From: an uncultured Verrucomicrobiota bacterium | GTDB taxonomy: Bacteria > Verrucomicrobiota > Verrucomicrobiia > Opitutales > LL51 | Assembly (NCBI GenBank): GCA_947174645.1 | Contig: CAMWJR010000038.1 | Coordinates: forward strand, 1-8,352 | Direction: 5' to 3' | Length of the DNA: 8,352 nt | Translations under genes and position numbers: made by a program | Shown: positions 5,961 through 8,352 of the stretch, piece by piece | How the letters are laid out: each line of letters opens with the position of its first letter | Position numbering within the stretch: the first letter of the stretch is position 1 | Notes under the pieces: model-generated | The model's input: only the letters and a program-made list of their open reading frames with translations | Database searches by the model: none | What the model was told of the DNA's origin: nothing

Positions 5961-5984
5961 AAAGACCTGCGTGTGCAGGTCTTT
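5961..5984. terminator. Bidirectional intrinsic terminator between FKBP and lipase genes
   Basis: AAAGACCTGC (5961-5970) and GCAGGTCTTT (5975-5984) form a perfect 10-base stem with a 4-base GTGT loop. On the plus strand it ends in T-rich sequence (TCTTTTGGTTT). On the minus strand the stem itself ends in TCTTT followed by GTTGTT. It lies 28 bases after the FKBP stop and 32 bases beyond the lipase stop, so it serves both convergent genes. Confidence 0.92.
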
Positions 5985-6016
5985 TGGTTTAGCAATATTG
6001 TTGAAAGTCGAAAAGG

Positions 6017-8284
6017 CTACTCTGTTTCTTCTTCGGAAGATGCTTCCTCGGAAGTGTTCATGGCCATATGGAGAATAACAGAACGTGGGCACTCGAAGTC
6101 GATTTCAGAGCTCTGAGCGCTCGGTGGAGGTGTCGGGCGGTTGCCGTAGCCACCTGCACATTCGGCCCAAGGGCGGTTGTCACCATGCTCGATACGCCAG
6201 CCGTTATCGAGAGCCCAATTGAGGTTAGCTGACGGCATATAGGGATCGAACAGCTTTGCGTTATAGCCGTTGGCACCGGAACCGTAGTGTAGGTAAGCGA
6301 TCAGCGAAACCTGTCCCGCCGGACTGATGCCGTAGTCCTGAGGGGCGATACCGTGTTCTTCTAAGAGTTGTTTGAATTCTTCATCGAAGATGTAGGGCTG
6401 TTCGGGCTGCTCGAGTTCACCCCAGATGCACGGGCAAATAAAGCGCTTGATAGTCTCCCAAGCTCCACCGGGGTTGCTGTGTCCCCGTTCGGCATCCCGT
6501 AGATCGCAAACGGTATCGATAAGTGCGGTGATGTTGTTATTTCCACGGCGCGAGAACGTTACGGTTTCACCGGTGATATTTTTGTCGAGCTGATCGATAA
6601 TCGCTTGTCGCTGTGGATCGAGAACGACTTCTTCAGCACAGAGATCGCCCATACCGAGTTCACGGAGCATATCCCAGTCGATTGTTTCGTGGAAGACGAT
6701 CTGGTTGCTCTCGAAGCGGGCCTGCGAATTGCGGTGCTTACGGTTATTGTAACGCTCGAGGGCGAGATTGAAGATCTCAAGCAGGGTCCGTGGCGAGATG
6801 TTGAGATAAAGGTCGTTCGGCGATAGAACGCGGTTAAAGTACTGTCGAATGTCCGCTAAAATGTGCCCAATATCGGTCCAAGAGATGAGAAGTTCGGGGT
6901 TTTCATTAAAAATCCAGCATTTGGCGTCACTCGTATCAAAGCGGTCAGAATCGAGTTTCGCCTTGAGATATTCCATGAGGAACAGCCGGTTGTTGTAGGC
7001 GATCTCGGACTGAATTCCCCGCGTAATGACGTCATAGGGTGCATCGATTGCGAGGTGGCCGAGAGGAACATACCCACGTAGGCTTGCGAGCGTTACGATG
7101 TCGCGGAACGCGAAGTGGCTGATCATATTATCGTAGCCGACGAGAAGATTGTACGCGTTTTCGCAGGCCGCATCTGCAATGACTCGGGGCGGGGAGAGGA
7201 AGTAACCAAAGAACCGCGGTGTTGTGAAGTTATCCTGAAATCCTGGAATCTGAGAGCTGAATTTCGTCAAGATATATGGTAATGCGACCTGGGCAAGTCC
7301 GCCGCCCTGGCTATGTCCTGTAACGATAAAGCGGATTTTGTCGCGTTCATTAGCGGGTACGCGATCGATAGCTTCTTGGATGCTTTCGTCCAAGGAGTAC
7401 AGATAACGGTCATCCCAGTCGTGAAGTGGGTTATCGATTTCGCCGTCACAGACCATCATTGCGATATCTTCATGGGGGAAGTTGCAAGAATTGACCTTAG
7501 CGAGATATCCGCCATGGACACGGCCCTCAAATCCGTAGCTCTCGGGGTTCACCGCCGTCGGCGCGCAGTCATAGTTCGTTGCCCAGCTAGCGCTCATCAT
7601 CCCATTACCGGGTTGGAAACTCTCACCTTGAGATCCACGGAAGACCACGCAAATGACGTGATAGGGGCAATAATTAGGACCCGGGAGCTCCTCGGGTTTG
7701 TAGGCAACGAATCCCGCAAAGTCGAGCTCCGGGCGAGTCCGGCCACAGGAAAAACACTTCAAGAAGCAGTTGAGACAATTCCCGAGACAAGAGCTTTCCT
7801 GAATATCGCCGTGGATCCCCGTAAAGTTTCGGAAGCAGTGCCAGGAGTGCTGTGTTTTTTCGGTCTGAAATGTAGGATTTCCTTGTAACATCTCGGCCTC
7901 ATGAACAAAACAGTTTTGCGAGTCACGTTTTGTTAAAAGGTAGCTGCGCTTGATGAGCTGAATGATATCGGGATGGATATTTTGGAACCACTTCGCGACC
8001 GAGAGGTGTGTCTCTTGCTTAGATGATGAGACTTCTTCTGCGGAAGTATCGGACGTAACAGTTTCTGTTTGGGCTATGACCAGCGGCTCCTCTTTCTCTT
8101 CAAGTGTGAAGCGCTCGATGGATTCACTATCCCGCTCAGGCTCCGGAAAGAGCGGGCTCGAATCTTCATCGAAAACCGACGACGGGCTCGACTCTAGTAA
8201 ATTTTTCCACAATACAAATGATCCAAAACACGGAGTTTGTAAACAACACAGGGCCAGCATGACCCATTTGATAAGATTTCCCAT
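6017..8284 (-). CDS. Exported class 3 lipase (alpha/beta hydrolase) with extra domains
   Basis: A 755-residue protein. Residues 1-21 are a signal peptide, followed by an acidic Ser/Glu-rich linker to about 92. The lipase core spans about 185-415: V-V-F-R-G-S-Q (213-219) is the oxyanion strand seen as V-V-F-R-G-T in class 3 lipases, V-T-G-H-S-Q-G-G (321-328) is the nucleophile elbow with Ser325, F-R-D-I-V (393-397) supplies the probable catalytic Asp395, and Y-V-P-L-G-H-L (405-411) the probable His410. The triad is thus complete, and triacylglycerol or phospholipid ester hydrolysis is likely. Just before the core is a cysteine cluster C-x3-C-x2-C-x3-C-x2-C (166-180). After the core, about 340 residues have no family I recognise and end in an acidic Ser/Glu tail. 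This is much longer than a plain class 3 lipase of about 300 residues. The start is firm: GGAGGAGGG lies at 8289-8297. Secretion beyond the periplasm, perhaps to a host, is inference. Confidence 0.85.
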   Translation of the reverse strand: MGNLIKWVMLALCCLQTPCFGSFVLWKNLLESSPSSVFDEDSSPLFPEPERDSESIERFTLEEKEEPLVIAQTETVTSDTSAEEVSSSKQETHLSVAKWFQNIHPDIIQLIKRSYLLTKRDSQNCFVHEAEMLQGNPTFQTEKTQHSWHCFRNFTGIHGDIQESSCLGNCLNCFLKCFSCGRTRPELDFAGFVAYKPEELPGPNYCPYHVICVVFRGSQGESFQPGNGMMSASWATNYDCAPTAVNPESYGFEGRVHGGYLAKVNSCNFPHEDIAMMVCDGEIDNPLHDWDDRYLYSLDESIQEAIDRVPANERDKIRFIVTGHSQGGGLAQVALPYILTKFSSQIPGFQDNFTTPRFFGYFLSPPRVIADAACENAYNLLVGYDNMISHFAFRDIVTLASLRGYVPLGHLAIDAPYDVITRGIQSEIAYNNRLFLMEYLKAKLDSDRFDTSDAKCWIFNENPELLISWTDIGHILADIRQYFNRVLSPNDLYLNISPRTLLEIFNLALERYNNRKHRNSQARFESNQIVFHETIDWDMLRELGMGDLCAEEVVLDPQRQAIIDQLDKNITGETVTFSRRGNNNITALIDTVCDLRDAERGHSNPGGAWETIKRFICPCIWGELEQPEQPYIFDEEFKQLLEEHGIAPQDYGISPAGQVSLIAYLHYGSGANGYNAKLFDPYMPSANLNWALDNGWRIEHGDNRPWAECAGGYGNRPTPPPSAQSSEIDFECPRSVILHMAMNTSEEASSEEETE

Positions 8285-8305
8285 AAAACCCTCCTCCGGG
8301 TGAAG

Positions 8306-8333
8306 ATTTTATGAAAATTTATATTTATTACAA
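8306..8333 (-). promoter_or_regulatory. Likely promoter of the lipase gene
   Basis: On the minus strand TTGTAA (8328-8333) and TAAAAT (8306-8311) are separated by 16 bases within very AT-rich DNA. Transcription would begin near 8299, just ahead of the strong ribosome site GGAGGAGGG (8289-8297). The spacing equals that of the chaperone promoter at 2000-2027. AT-rich DNA makes chance matches easy. Confidence 0.4.
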
Positions 8334-8352
8334 TATTTTAATGATTAATGCG

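Noticed and set aside
7313..7888. A 191-residue ORF on the plus strand
   Set aside because: It lies wholly antisense to the lipase gene, whose catalytic motifs, signal peptide and ribosome site are clear; the antisense product has no recognisable feature.

Overview
The window looks like chromosomal DNA of a Gram-negative bacterium of moderate G+C. A lysophospholipid acyltransferase of the DUF374 type, three exported proteins with signal peptides and a CesT-like type III secretion chaperone point to a host- or predator-associated lineage with an outer membrane. The style of the genes fits the PVC group (Verrucomicrobiota or Chlamydiota), but this is an impression from the proteins; no rRNA or other decisive marker is present. 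No mobile element, tRNA or CRISPR array was seen.

Layout. On the minus strand, 1988 down to 13, is a small cluster: a CesT-like secretion chaperone, then a GNAT acetyltransferase whose start lies 2 bases after the chaperone stop, then, after a 120-base gap, a second paralogous GNAT carrying an N-terminal membrane anchor. Divergent from it, 2114-2776 (+) encodes a DUF374 acyltransferase. A tiny ORF containing a perfect hairpin follows, then an AT-rich orphan gene for an exported protein of unknown function (3004-4155). A 345-base gap holds a strong promoter for rpsT (ribosomal protein bS20, 4501-4743), with a near-consensus UP element and an extended -10. rpsT ends in a clear intrinsic terminator. 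Next come an exported FKBP-type prolyl isomerase (4937-5932) and a bidirectional terminator shared with the convergent gene, a large exported class 3 lipase on the minus strand (8284 to 6017).

How the genes may work together. rpsT is an ordinary housekeeping gene with its own promoter and terminator. The acyltransferase and the FKBP fit envelope biogenesis and periplasmic folding. The chaperone-GNAT pair is the most suggestive linkage: CesT-family chaperones usually sit beside their cognate effector, so the GNATs are candidate secreted or chaperone-bound proteins. The lipase and the AT-rich orphan are likely exported and lineage-specific.

Several starts were moved inward from the longest ORF (1491, 3004, 4501, 4937) on the basis of signal peptides, Shine-Dalgarno sites or promoter positions.
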